The notes beneath the pieces are model-generated. The model ran no database searches. It had not been told where the DNA came from and saw only the letters and a program-made list of their open reading frames with translations. From CAYNRE01 sp964399535 (lineage in GTDB: Bacteria; Planctomycetota; Planctomycetia; Pirellulales; CAYNRE01): a stretch of DNA of 64,000 nt. The stretch lies in assembly GCA_964399535.1 (NCBI GenBank), contig CAYNRE010000037.1, positions 102,153 through 166,152 on the forward strand, written 5' to 3'. The position numbers and the translations under genes were made by a program. This document shows, one piece after another, positions 53,094-62,210 of this stretch (the first letter of the stretch is position 1; each line of letters opens with the position of its first letter).

Positions 53094-54098
53094 TCAGGGA
53101 CAGACCAAATACACGAAGTAGAACAACAGGGGCCCGGTAAAGGTCAGGCTGTCGATCCGGTCGAGCAAGCCTCCCATGCCAGGCAACAGGGTGCCGCTGT
53201 CTTTGACTCCCACCTCGCGCTTGATCGCCGAGATGGTCACGTCTCCGAACAAACCGCCCACCGCGATCAACAGCCCGCTAACCGCGGCCACTGCGATGGG
53301 CGACCGCACCTGCACTTCGCCCAGGCTCATTCCCCGCGAGCCCAGCGGAGTGAGCCAGGGAGCAAGCACGCAGGCCAGCCCAACCGTGGTAGCCGCCCCC
53401 AGGAGAAACCCCTCCCAGGTCTTGTGCGGCGAGATCCGGGGAGCCAGCGCGCGGCGGCCGAACTTGCGGCCCCACAGGGCTTGGGCGATATCGTTCGACT
53501 CGGTGAGGATTACCAGATACAGGAGCAGGCCCAGAGGACCCGCCGCCTCGGAGGGGGGCACCAGCGGTAGCGTGACCAGCAGTGCCGCGTGGCTCAAAAA
53601 ATAGGTCAAGAGCATCAACCCCAGGAAGACGGTGCCCACCGTCTCCAGGAATCGCTGAATCTCTTCGCCGATCACCAACCGCACGAGCATTCCGACCAGG
53701 ATCCAGACCGGAATCAGCGTCCATACCGCCCCCAGACTGGCCGCCGCGACCAATCCGTAATGAATCGGCACGGCGGCCAGGGCTAACCACCACAGCCGGC
53801 CGTCGATGCGGTCGCCGACCAGGCGACGGTACTCAGCCAACGCCGCCAGGCTCACCACCGCCAGCGCGACGACGACGGCGTAGGGTCCGCCGCAGACAAC
53901 CACCACCAACCCCAGGTACAGCAGCCACCAGGTGCGCAAACTGGCCAACCGCTGCCGCCGCTTGGCCAGATCGCGGGTGCCCCCCAACACGCGAAACGCC
54001 GTCCCCACCAGCAGGGCCAGCAATACGGTTGCCAGCACGCCCGCGACGCGAGGATGCACTCCCCAGGACTCCGACCAAGTAGAAAAGCTCTGCCACAT
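53094..54098 (-). CDS. cdsA: phosphatidate cytidylyltransferase
   Basis: A 334-residue integral membrane enzyme that makes CDP-diacylglycerol from phosphatidate and CTP. The family signature is at the C terminus: GDVTISAIKREVGVKDSGTLLPGMGGLLDRIDS (metal- and CTP-binding residues; seen here in pieces at about residues 280-312). Around eight hydrophobic spans precede it, and the SPHKTWEGFLLGA motif is present near residue 225. First gene of a three-gene operon with phosphatidyltransferase and metallophosphoesterase. The start is ATG 54098; no strong ribosome binding site is visible. Confidence 0.93.
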   Translation of the reverse strand: MWQSFSTWSESWGVHPRVAGVLATVLLALLVGTAFRVLGGTRDLAKRRQRLASLRTWWLLYLGLVVVVCGGPYAVVVALAVVSLAALAEYRRLVGDRIDGRLWWLALAAVPIHYGLVAAASLGAVWTLIPVWILVGMLVRLVIGEEIQRFLETVGTVFLGLMLLTYFLSHAALLVTLPLVPPSEAAGPLGLLLYLVILTESNDIAQALWGRKFGRRALAPRISPHKTWEGFLLGAATTVGLACVLAPWLTPLGSRGMSLGEVQVRSPIAVAAVSGLLIAVGGLFGDVTISAIKREVGVKDSGTLLPGMGGLLDRIDSLTFTGPLLFYFVYLVCP

Positions 54099-54860
54099 CG
54101 GTGATTCGCCGTGAAGGTCGCCGTCGACGCGCTTTCGACCGAACGAGAGGTCGGGTACTCAAAATATTGTCCCGGGAAACCGGCAACGAGGGTAGGTCTC
54201 TCCTGCCGGGTGCAAGAAACCGTGGGCACGGGCTTTGTCGGAAACCAATTGTTGCCGAGCCATTGAACCAGGCGCGGCGCCCGGGACGGACAAGAAACCG
54301 CACATAGCCGCAGGCCGGTATCGTGGTCCACGGGTTCTTGGGGGATGGCGAGGCCGCTCGGATCAAACCCGATCGGCAATCTGCCCGTAGCCGCGCGATC
54401 GAAGCCGGCGGCATGGCCCTTCGGCAGAAACCAGCAGCAACCAGACCGAGCAGTGATTCTTGCAACTGAGCGAGGGCTGAGCGGCGGACAAACGAATCGG
54501 GAGCCCCGCAGAGACAAGACGATGCGGAGCTACCGAGCATCGATGGTTGACCGGCGGGATCTCTGGCGTTTAGCGGCCGCGCGAACACCGATGACGTTCG
54601 TCCCTCGCTTCATTCGAAGAGCACTGGCGACACGGCCCGTGGCACTTGAAAGAGAGTACGACCCTGCGAGCGACGTTGGATGAGAGTGCCGCGCGGCCGA
54701 TCCCGCCAGCGAGTGGTCAACGGCGCGTTTCCAGTCTGCTCGTTGGGCTCTCGGATCGCGGCGGCCACCCGATCGCGCGGATCGAGTGGCCGCCGTTAAA
54801 CTGCCAGACATCGGGCGCGGCTCCCTCGCTCGTTGAGCCGCCAACGGCCTCGCTCAGCGA
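54099..54860. other. long intergenic region
   Basis: 762 bases between cdsA and a PEP-CTERM gene, both minus strand. I see no protein-like frame, RNA or repeat. Some open frames extend through it but lack binding sites and domains. Confidence 0.5.
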
Positions 54861-55577
54861 TTATCTCCGCCCAACGCGTCGATGCTGCCAGGCTGCCCCA
54901 GCGGCGGTTGCAACGCCGATCACGGCCAGGGCCCACGACGATGGCTCGGGCGTGGGGATTTGACGGAGTGTGAACACGGCCATGCCGTCCATCGCGTTGA
55001 ATCCGTTCGGCACCTGGATGTCCAGCCAAAACTTGCCCGGGAGATTTGCCATCAAGGGGTCGGGAGCAAGTCCCGGCGGCCCTACCCACCACAGGCTGTC
55101 GATCTCGCTTCCGCCATCTTGCATCGGCGGATTCTGGAAATGACCGCTGGTATTCATGCCCAGCCCCTTGAAGAACAAACCGTCGATATCGGTCGAGGGT
55201 ACGAAGCCCGCCCCCAAACCGGTCCCGAGTTCGATGTGGAAGTCCCACCAGTTGCGGTGGGTCTTGTTGAAGATGTCCTTGTCGATCGCCAGCATGAAGT
55301 TGTCGGGATTGGTGCCGGGTTGCGCGGTGACCTTGATCTCGATGTCGTAGGGAGCGAATTGCAATGAGGATTCATTGACCTGCAAGGTGTCGAGCAGCAG
55401 GTGCCCCCCTCCGGTCGCACCAATCAAGTCCGTACCGTCGATCCGCCAAGGTCCCTCAGTCTGAGTAACTTCGATGTTCCCGAGAAACGTAAGGTTGTTT
55501 CCCCATCCCGCGGCGGGGACCAGGGTCAGTGCGGCCAAGCACAGCCAAACCCAACAAATTGCGCGACGACACAGCAT
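54861..55577 (-). CDS. PEP-CTERM sorting-domain protein
   Basis: A 238-residue exported protein. Signal peptide about residues 1-25 (ICWVWLCLAALTLVPAAGWG). The mature part is beta-rich (TFLGNIEVTQTEGPWRIDGTD, PDNFMLAIDKDIFNKTHRNW, WWVGPPGLAPDP, GKFWLDIQVPNGFNAMDG). It ends in the PEP-CTERM signal PTPEPSSWALAVIGVATAAGA followed by WQHRRVGRR. The PEP motif, hydrophobic span and basic end are all present, so an exosortase should cut and anchor or release it. No EpsH/exosortase gene is within this window. Confidence 0.9.
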   Translation of the reverse strand: MLCRRAICWVWLCLAALTLVPAAGWGNNLTFLGNIEVTQTEGPWRIDGTDLIGATGGGHLLLDTLQVNESSLQFAPYDIEIKVTAQPGTNPDNFMLAIDKDIFNKTHRNWWDFHIELGTGLGAGFVPSTDIDGLFFKGLGMNTSGHFQNPPMQDGGSEIDSLWWVGPPGLAPDPLMANLPGKFWLDIQVPNGFNAMDGMAVFTLRQIPTPEPSSWALAVIGVATAAGAAWQHRRVGRR

Positions 55578-56049
55578 GGTAGACTCTCCAGAATATGCAG
55601 CAACAAGACAAGCACTTCAGCGACACACATTGGCGGAAGCAAGCGGCTTAATTCGATTACCGGATCGTTTAGCCTCCTGGGGCCTGATCTCCCAGACCGC
55701 AACCCGCAAAATCCGCGCCGGGCACGTCAGGATGCGAATGCGGTGGCCCCGGTCGCACACCCGGAGGGGAATGCTGCCCGCAGCGCGGGTGACGGCTCCG
55801 CCTACTACGCAGAACGCAGGCGCGCCTCAAGCATGAGGTGCGTGGGGCCAAGACGGAATGATCCGATCGAAATCGTTAGCGGCCCTCGAAGCGATTCTTC
55901 GCGAACGCATCGCAACCTAGAGAATCAGCCGCGCGAATTCAAGCGAACGACGCGAGTTTTTCAAGCGTCGCGCGCTGACTCCGGTGAACGCACAGTGAGC
56001 GAATTCGCGCACATTGGGCGTATGGGTTTGGAGACACAGGACAGGGTCG
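55578..56049. other. intergenic region
   Basis: 472 bases upstream of the PEP-CTERM gene. A small hairpin CCTCA-AGCA-TGAGG lies at 55825-55838. The PEP-CTERM promoter should be here but is not recognisable. Otherwise nothing is evident. Confidence 0.5.
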
Positions 56050-56348
56050 TGCCGGTGGTGGCCCGAGCGGCCGGTCTGTGGTGGCGAAATGCCTGCCAGA
56101 TCGTGTACGTGTTTGATTAACGGGGCAGGTGGTTCGGATTTGGCCAGCGCATGTTTCCCGCCTGTGCCGGGCGGGGCGAGGAGCGATTCCTAGTGGAATG
56201 CAGTCCGTCCTCGGACGAGGTGCGTTACGAGGTGTGTGCCGTTTTTCGTCCGGCCCAACTCTTGGCCCGACTGGGCTATCCAGGGGCCCGCGCCGCTCAG
56301 TGGCGATTCGGCTGGCAATCGGGCAGGACGATACGGCACGGGTTTTGA
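56050..56348 (+). pseudogene. truncated DUF1990 relic
   Basis: A fragment clearly related to the C-terminal half of the DUF1990 gene at 40359-40973: VVARAAGLWWRNACQIVYV is followed by an in-frame TAA (56117-56119), then the same frame resumes with AGRGEERFLVE, DEVRYEVCAVFRPAQLLARLGYPGA and RFGWQSG. It matches copy 1 from about its residue 98 to 195 and lacks the first half altogether. The frame is otherwise intact, so the decay is fairly recent or slow. It ends about 40 bases from the integrase relic, facing it. Confidence 0.8.
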
Positions 56349-56389
56349 TGGGCCTAACGCGGCTTGCTTATCGCCTCGGCCGGCCGGAT

Positions 56390-57196
56390 CAGGTGGAGGC
56401 GCCAAGTCGACGCGGAGCCAGGGGCGCGGTACCGCTTGAGTGCGGGGGCCAAGAAAGATCGTCAGTCGGTGGCCGTGGTGGCCGTCTTGTGCCGTGGCGG
56501 TTCGTAGTTCCACACTCGCAGGGCCAGATTCAGAAGCCAGCCCTTGATCGCCACCACCTCGCCAGGCCGCATTCCGGTCGGTCGCCGTAGCTCGATCATC
56601 GCCTACACCGCGGGGAAGACGTGGGGGCGAATTGCGTCGACCAATGCTTCGGAGATCTGCCGAATCGGCTCGCTCTCAGGGGCCTCGCTCCGCCCTTGGC
56701 GGAGTCTGGCCACGGATTTCAAGACGTAGGCCACGGAAGCCGGGGCGTAGTTTATTCTCGGTGGCCCACCTGATTTCTCGCGCGATTCGACCAGGGCGCT
56801 TTACCATTTCCCGGCCGCCGATTCCCCCGTCGAGCATCGGTTGTCGAACCGACTTCAGGGCCAAGCGGGCCGAACTGGGCGGCCGGTGTGTAGCCATGCA
56901 AGGCAGCCAGGGGCCGGAACGCGTAGCGAAAATTTTTCAGATTCGGCCGATTCGCGATAGTAGCCATTGGCCCAGCGGCGGTAGGCCACGAGCAATTCAT
57001 TTACCGACAGGTCGGCCGCCTTGGTTTGGGGCAGCCGCCGATGATGGGCGAGCCATTCACCCTTCGAGCCGATCGTATTCGGCCCGGCTGGCCGCCGACC
57101 CTGGCGGTTTGAGAAAAAGTCGAAGCCCTCGTGCGTGACGACGCCCTGCTTCGAGGGGCGATGCAGGCGATATTTAGGGGTGTGGTGCGCTAGGCT
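56390..57196 (-). pseudogene. decayed tyrosine recombinase (integrase) next to tRNA-Asp
   Basis: Homology to the long integrase family common in planctomycetes can be followed on the minus strand through at least four frames: TPKYRLHRPSKQGVVTHEGFDF (57196 down), AYRRWANGYYRES, LKNFRYAFRPLAALHGYTPAAQ (frame change near 56950), LALKSVRQPMLDGG (near 56865), ESEPIRQISEALVDAIRPHV and LRRPTGMRPGEVVAIKG, which carries the first catalytic Arg, then IFLGPRTQAVPRPWL near 56465. The region with the catalytic His-x-x-Arg and Tyr is missing: after 56390 comes the DUF1990 relic. It lies downstream of the 3' end of tRNA-Asp, the usual position of an element integrase. Clearly nonfunctional. Confidence 0.85.
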
Positions 57197-57324
57197 GCTC
57201 TGGCGAGACAAGCGGCGGTCTCCCAAGTCCGGTAAATACCGGATGCTCTGGGGTGTCCAGGCCGCTCCACCTGCAGGGACGGGGCAACGCGTTATGCGTT
57301 GTCAGCAGAAGAAGTTATGTCGAG

Positions 57325-57398
<74 letters not shown>

Positions 57399-57686
57399 GT
57401 CACGGGCAGAACTGCCCGCGCAAGCCGGCAGAATACCGCTCCGTTTGTCTTCCGACAAGTGGTGATCGGCCATTCGGCCAAGCAACTTGTGTGCTTACGG
57501 ACCTGGTGCTTTCTTCGCGGCCGGTGTTCCGGTCCAGCGGCCGCAGCAGCCGTTCGAAGGGCAACGGTTCGAGGGGGATCGAAACTCCACCAAAACCGGT
57601 TGCTCGGGCCGCTTTTCGGATCCGGGCGATCGGCCCGGTTTAGCAGTCGGCTGAAATAGGCCACGACGGACAATTTCAGCAGATGG

Positions 57687-57935
57687 TTAGCCGTGGTCTT
57701 GGGCGAGCTGGGCCGCCCTAATTTTGACCATTTGTAAGTCCATTTCAGATCGTGTTTTTTGGGACCAATCTTCTAGTCGGGCCATCCATTCGAGGGCCTT
57801 CTTGTCGTGTAGAGCGAACTGGGTGAGCTGAAATTGCCGGGCATCGCGGGCCAGGCTTCGGACATTGCTGGCCAGGTCCAAGAGTCGGAGTGCGAGCTGG
57901 TCGAGTCGCTCCGGCGAGTACGTTTGGAGAGTCAT
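57687..57935 (-). CDS. small helical protein (82 aa), planctomycete type
   Basis: An 82-residue soluble, mostly helical protein: YSPERLDQLALRLLDLASNVRS, then DARQFQLTQFALHDKKALEWM and ARLEDWSQKTRSEMDL. Regular Leu spacing suggests a helical bundle or adaptor. The ATG at 57935 is preceded by GGAAAGGA at the right distance. Divergent from the HTH/zinc-ribbon gene, with an AT-rich control region between. Function unknown; small proteins of this type are frequent in planctomycetes as far as I recall. Confidence 0.75.
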   Translation of the reverse strand: MTLQTYSPERLDQLALRLLDLASNVRSLARDARQFQLTQFALHDKKALEWMARLEDWSQKTRSEMDLQMVKIRAAQLAQDHG

Positions 57936-58041
57936 GTCGTCCTTTCCGCAGTCCGCGCCGGTGGCGGGATCGTGGCGTCATCCGGGTCAGCCCTGGCCCT
58001 CGCGGCCGGTTCCCCTTGGTCCAGAATGGATTTCTAGCAGG

Positions 58042-58047
58042 ATTATA
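58042..58047 (-). promoter_or_regulatory. consensus -10 element of the 82-aa gene
   Basis: TATAAT on the minus strand, about 105 bases before the ATG at 57935. No good -35 is found at 16-18 bases; the palindrome at 58057-58072 occupies that space. Confidence 0.5.
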
Positions 58048-58056
58048 GCGAAATAT

Positions 58057-58072
58057 ACCCTAAGTATAGGGT
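58057..58072. promoter_or_regulatory. operator-like palindrome 1
   Basis: ACCCTA-AGTA-TAGGGT is a perfect inverted repeat (6-bp arms, 4-bp spacer). It sits immediately upstream of the minus-strand -10 (58042-58047), i.e. in the spacer and -35 area, the classic place for a repressor site. Confidence 0.5.
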
Positions 58073-58073
58073 T

Positions 58074-58091
58074 TTATTTTGTACAAAATAA
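58074..58091. promoter_or_regulatory. operator-like palindrome 2
   Basis: TTATTTTGTACAAAATAA is a perfect 18-bp palindrome directly beside palindrome 1 and of different sequence. Two adjacent, dissimilar dyads in one divergent promoter region suggest binding of two proteins or of a regulator and polymerase-associated factor. Confidence 0.5.
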
Positions 58092-58308
58092 TGGTTGAAA
58101 TTTGGCACCTTTTCGGATACTGTCACCGCTGGCACCCTCGTTCGCCGTCCCGAATATCCGCGTGATGCGCCAAATGGCTTGTCGCGTTGAGCTTCGGGAG
58201 ACGTTTCGGGGGGATACGACTGGTGGGCGACTGGTCGTCGCATGCAAACCGATGGACTGTCGCCGATCGCCGGACGGCGGCAGGCAGCCGAAGGGGTATG
58301 TGACCTCT

Positions 58309-58692
58309 ATGTTGGCACCTCAACGCGTGGCACTTGTCGAGAGACTCTTGGCCGAAGGGCGTTTGTCGCAGCGAAAGATTGCCCGGCTTACCGGGGTGAG
58401 CCGGGCTACGGTGGGGGAGATCGCGGCGGGTCGTCGCCGTCCGGTTCGTCAGCCAGCGCGCGATCTGACCGATGCCGACGAACTGAACCGCGGCGTGCCG
58501 GCTCGCTGCCCGGACTGTGGGGGGCTGGTGTACTTACCCTGCCGGCTTTGTCGGGTTCGGCAGGTTGCTCGCCGCGAACAAGAGCGTGCCCGGCGGCTGC
58601 GACGCTTTTGTGCCGGTCGCGACGAGCCGGTCCGACCGCGCGTCTCGCCACTGGAGCGCAGGCCACAGCCTGGGGGTCGGGCCGGGTTTTGA
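58309..58692 (+). CDS. HTH plus zinc-ribbon protein
   Basis: A 127-residue DNA-binding protein. Residues 5-45 form a helix-turn-helix (RLSQRKIARLTGVSRATVGEI at 18-38 is the recognition module, similar to site-specific-recombinase and transposase HTHs). Residues 67-81 have two CxxC pairs (CPDC at 67-70 and CRLC at 78-81), a zinc-ribbon. The remaining tail is Arg-rich and disordered. The ATG at 58309 is the start; a GTG nine bases upstream (58300) is an alternative nearer to AAGGGG. Divergent from the 82-aa gene, it is a candidate regulator of the two palindromes. Specific role unknown. Confidence 0.75.
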   Translation: MLAPQRVALVERLLAEGRLSQRKIARLTGVSRATVGEIAAGRRRPVRQPARDLTDADELNRGVPARCPDCGGLVYLPCRLCRVRQVARREQERARRLRRFCAGRDEPVRPRVSPLERRPQPGGRAGF

Positions 58693-58814
58693 AGGGGACC
58701 CTTTCTGCTCCCCTGGTTGACCCTGACTAGGGCGTTTCTGAGAATGCCCACCTGCCCGGGGACGTTGTCTGCCCGAGGGCGTGCTCGTTTGCGAATCGCG
58801 AAAGAAGACCATTC

Positions 58815-60419
58815 ATGCCCGAGCGCTGGCTCGCCCCGATGTTGATCCAGTGGGAACGGATCGTCCCTCGGTGCCGATCATGGTGCCGGCCAGGGGGCGG
58901 CGGCCGACGGGCGCGGCGGCGTGCCGGCCGGCCGGGGGGGCTTCGCACTTGGTGCGGCGGTGCCGCCGCGCATCGCGTGGTACTGGCCGTCTTGGGATTG
59001 TGCGTGTTGCCGGCCGGTTGCACCCCCTCGGTCGACGGACTGTCGGAAGCGCCGCAGGCCAAACCGTTCGAGGGTGAGCGGCTGATGGTTTTGGTTGTGG
59101 GCGACCGGGGCATGGCCGACTCGGTTCGCCGGCTGGCCGGCGAGTGGCAGGCGCAGACGGGCAGTGTCCTCGAGGTGGAGGAGATCGAGGCGGACCAACC
59201 TTTGGTCAGCGAGAACCTCACGGCCGACGTGGTGCTATACCCCGCCTGGCGCTTGGGGAGCCTTGCCGAAGAGAAGTTGTTGGTCCCGCTGCCGCGCGAG
59301 CTGATCGAAGGGGAGCAATTCGCCTGGCCCGATATCTTCGCCCAACTACGGCAGCGCGAGGGCAGTTGGGGCCGAGATACCTTGGGGGTGCCTTTGGGTT
59401 CGGCCCGGCTGGTCTTGTACTATCGAGCCGACTTGTTGGCGGCGCTCGATCAGCGTCCTCCCGAGACGTGGTCCGAATACCTCGACTTAGCGCGGCTGTT
59501 GAACGACCGCGGCCAGTTGGGTGATCGCGCTCCCGGGGCCGATGATCTCTGGTCGGGGTCGATCGAGCCACTGGCCCCGGGCGATGCCGCGCTCACGCTC
59601 CTGGCTCGCGCGGCCCCCTACGCGCGGCATCGCGAGCATTACTCGGCCTTGCTCAACATGGAGACGATGGATCCGCTGATCGACGGGCCGCCGTTTGTGA
59701 GGGCACTGGAGGAAATGGTGGCCGCCTCTCAGTTCCGCGCCGAAGCACACCGGGTGTTAGGGCCCGAGCAAATTCGCACCGCCTTCTGGAAAGGCGAATG
59801 CGGCCTGGCGCTGACCTGGCCCTCGGCGGCCCCTGGCCACAACGAATTGCGGGCACGGGCCGAGGGGGCGGAAGTGGGCTTCGCCCCGCTACCCGGCTCG
59901 ACCGAGGTTTGGGAGCCGCTGGGAAAATTTTGGGATGTCCGCGATTCCGGCGAAAGCCCGCGGGTGCCGCTCTCGGCGGCCTATGGTCGCCTGGGGTCGG
60001 TAACACGGCAATCGCGGCTGCACCAGGTGGGTTTTCAATTCCTGCTGCTCTTGTCGACCGATCCCTGGTGCAACCAGGTCAGCACTTTCAGCGGACAAAC
60101 CACGCTGTTTCGCCAAACCCAGGTGGCCCAGGCCAAGATTTGGGTCGAACGCGAGGTTTCCATCACGGCCGCGCGGGCGTATGGTGAAGTGGCCCGGCAA
60201 GTCTTCGCGGAACCGCTGACGCTCGACGCGCTGCGTTTGCCGGGTCGCGAGCGTTACCTCGAAGCCCTCGATGAGGCGGTGGCGCAAGCCATGGCGGGCG
60301 AGCTCACGCCCCGCGACGCCCTGGTGCGCGCGGCTACCCGTTGGCGCGAAATAACCGAAGGGCATCAGGTGGCGGTCCAGCGGCGCTCGTACCAGCGAAG
60401 CCTGGGCTTGGAAAACTAG
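58815..60419 (+). CDS. extracellular solute-binding lipoprotein
   Basis: About 534 residues, a type-1 periplasmic-binding-protein-like lipoprotein. The lipobox LPAGC is at about residue 69-73, so the mature lipoprotein begins with that Cys. Residues before the hydrophobic segment (VVLAVLGLCVLPAGC) form an unusually long Arg-rich leader; GTG at 58977 is a possible true start. The body shows the binding-protein pattern: VLVVGDRGMADSVRRLAGEW, VVLYPAWRLGSL, GVPLGSARLVLYYRADLL and FWKGECGLALTWPSAAPGH. There is no ABC permease or ATPase gene nearby, so the ligand and partner are unknown. The next gene follows by about 100 bases on the same strand. Confidence 0.78.
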   Translation: MPERWLAPMLIQWERIVPRCRSWCRPGGGGRRARRRAGRPGGLRTWCGGAAAHRVVLAVLGLCVLPAGCTPSVDGLSEAPQAKPFEGERLMVLVVGDRGMADSVRRLAGEWQAQTGSVLEVEEIEADQPLVSENLTADVVLYPAWRLGSLAEEKLLVPLPRELIEGEQFAWPDIFAQLRQREGSWGRDTLGVPLGSARLVLYYRADLLAALDQRPPETWSEYLDLARLLNDRGQLGDRAPGADDLWSGSIEPLAPGDAALTLLARAAPYARHREHYSALLNMETMDPLIDGPPFVRALEEMVAASQFRAEAHRVLGPEQIRTAFWKGECGLALTWPSAAPGHNELRARAEGAEVGFAPLPGSTEVWEPLGKFWDVRDSGESPRVPLSAAYGRLGSVTRQSRLHQVGFQFLLLLSTDPWCNQVSTFSGQTTLFRQTQVAQAKIWVEREVSITAARAYGEVARQVFAEPLTLDALRLPGRERYLEALDEAVAQAMAGELTPRDALVRAATRWREITEGHQVAVQRRSYQRSLGLEN

Positions 60420-60521
60420 CCCGCCCGATCCACCGGCGAAGTTGCGTGGTCTGGTGCCCCGAGCCCGCGGTGGGCCAGCCGCTGATCGATCTGCCCGGAA
60501 ACTTTTCCAGGGATTGGCGCG

Positions 60522-62186
60522 ATGAACGAACCGGTTTTGGCCGACAATGCATCGCCGATGGCCGCGGCGCCGCGGCCGCGGCGGCGGTGGGTCCGCTGGT
60601 TGGCCGGCGCCGCGCTGGGGCTGGCGCTCCTGGCCTTGGCCGGTCCCACGCTGTTTGGCTGGGGGCCGGTGCGTCGGGCCGTGCTCGCTTTGGCGCTGCA
60701 CGACTTGAACGGCCGGCTGGAAATTGATTCGGCCCGCGTCGGCTGGATCACCCCGATCGAACTGAGCGGCATTCGGCTTCGCCCCCCCGAGGGTCCGCCG
60801 GCCGTCGAGGTGCAGCGGGTGGCCCTCGATCGTTCGCTGTTGGGGCTCGTGTTCTCCGGCGGCGACCTGGGAACCTGCGAGGTCGATCGCCCCGAGTTGT
60901 CGCTCGTCGTCCGCGACGGCATGACCAACCTGAAGGAGATTTTTCTCGGCCGGCCGCGCCCCGAGGAGCCCCCCACCGACGACCAGCCTCCGTTGGCCCA
61001 GCAGCTCGGGCGGCTTGCGGCTCGCCTGCGCGTGAGCGATGCCCGGGTCAGCTTTCGCGGGCCCGAAGCGGCTCAGCCCTGGCGAGCCCAGGGCATCGCG
61101 CTCGAGGCGGCGCTGGAACGGCCGAGCGGGGCGTCGGCGAGCGGACTGCGAATCGAATCCGGACCGCTGGTTCCGTCGGCGGAGATAACGCCGGGGCTGT
61201 GTGAAGACGTGCTCAAGTTCATTGCTCCCAACCTGGCGGGGGTGGCCTCGGCAAGCGGCCGCCTCTCGGCCGAGTTGGATCCGGGCTGGATTCCGCTCGA
61301 CGATCTGGCGGCGGGCGAGGCCTCGGGACGGGTCCGCATCGATTCACTCCGGGCGGGTCCGGGCCCCCTGGCAAAGAGCGTGGCCGAATTGCTCAAGATC
61401 GAGTCCGTGGTATCGATTCCCGATGATACGGTCATCGAGTTCAAGCTGGCCCAGCGGCGCGTTTCCCACAGCCGGTTCGAGTTCTTTGTAGGGCCGATCG
61501 CGGTCGGCATGATGGGGTCGGTCGGGCTCGACCAAACCCTGAATCTGGAAATCGAGGTTCCCATTCCCGGTCACTTGCTGGGGACGGGGTCGCTGGCCCA
61601 GGCACTCGATGCACAAACCATTGTGCTGCCAGTGGGCGGAACGCTGAGCGAGCCAAAGATCGATCCGGCCGCACTGACCCAATCGGGCGTGCGGGCCTTG
61701 TTGGGGGTGGTCGAACAGTTGTTGCGCGGCCAGACGGTTACGGAAGAGTCTTTAACCGAGCAGTTCGCCGCCGAGGGGCTCGAACTCGATGGGCATCTGA
61801 TTCAGCAGTGGCTCGAACAACGCTCCGAGCAGGGGGGCGGCTTTCTACGTCGGCGCCGCGCGGCCCGGGCAGCCGCCGGCACGGCGCCCGCCGAAACCGA
61901 GGCCAGCGATCAGGCGCCGCCGAGCGAACCGGGCGAACCTCCGGAGCCGGCCGACACGGTCGATGCGCCGGAGCAGCCGCCAACCCGCGGCGGGCTCCTG
62001 CGGGACGGTCCGCTACGGAGGCGTTTACGAGAACGGCTACGCGGCGAAGCAAGCGCCGGCGGGCAGCCCCCAGAGTCGCCGCCGAGCGAGGCGGGGCAGC
62101 CGGATGAGCCCCCCGGGCCCGTGCCCGAGGAGCCGGAACCGCCCGAGCAGCCCGAGGACCCGCAGCCTCAAGAGCCGATTCGCTAG
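60522..62186 (+). CDS. AsmA/DUF748-like envelope protein
   Basis: A 554-residue protein anchored by one N-terminal TM helix (about residues 24-46, WVRWLAGAALGLALLALAGP) and built of long beta-rich repeats like AsmA/TamB proteins that bridge the envelope: LNGRLEIDSARVGWITPIELSG, LRVSDARVSFRGPE and LAQRRVSHSRFEFFVGPIAVG. The last 150 residues are low-complexity Pro/Glu/Ala (EPGEPPEPADTVDAPEQPP). Such proteins are linked to phospholipid transport or outer-membrane homeostasis. It follows the solute-binding lipoprotein gene by 102 bases and converges with the TolC-like gene (24 bases between stops). Confidence 0.78.
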   Translation: MNEPVLADNASPMAAAPRPRRRWVRWLAGAALGLALLALAGPTLFGWGPVRRAVLALALHDLNGRLEIDSARVGWITPIELSGIRLRPPEGPPAVEVQRVALDRSLLGLVFSGGDLGTCEVDRPELSLVVRDGMTNLKEIFLGRPRPEEPPTDDQPPLAQQLGRLAARLRVSDARVSFRGPEAAQPWRAQGIALEAALERPSGASASGLRIESGPLVPSAEITPGLCEDVLKFIAPNLAGVASASGRLSAELDPGWIPLDDLAAGEASGRVRIDSLRAGPGPLAKSVAELLKIESVVSIPDDTVIEFKLAQRRVSHSRFEFFVGPIAVGMMGSVGLDQTLNLEIEVPIPGHLLGTGSLAQALDAQTIVLPVGGTLSEPKIDPAALTQSGVRALLGVVEQLLRGQTVTEESLTEQFAAEGLELDGHLIQQWLEQRSEQGGGFLRRRRAARAAAGTAPAETEASDQAPPSEPGEPPEPADTVDAPEQPPTRGGLLRDGPLRRRLRERLRGEASAGGQPPESPPSEAGQPDEPPGPVPEEPEPPEQPEDPQPQEPIR

Positions 62187-62210
62187 CCCTGGCCCGCGCC
62201 GCCGGGGTGG

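Larger units (their letters stand above)
57936..58308. other. divergent AT-rich control region
   Basis: 373 bases between the 82-aa gene (minus) and the HTH/zinc-ribbon gene (plus). The segment 58030-58100 is strikingly AT-rich in a GC-rich genome and holds a consensus -10 and two perfect palindromes, annotated separately. The rest shows no gene. Confidence 0.6.
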
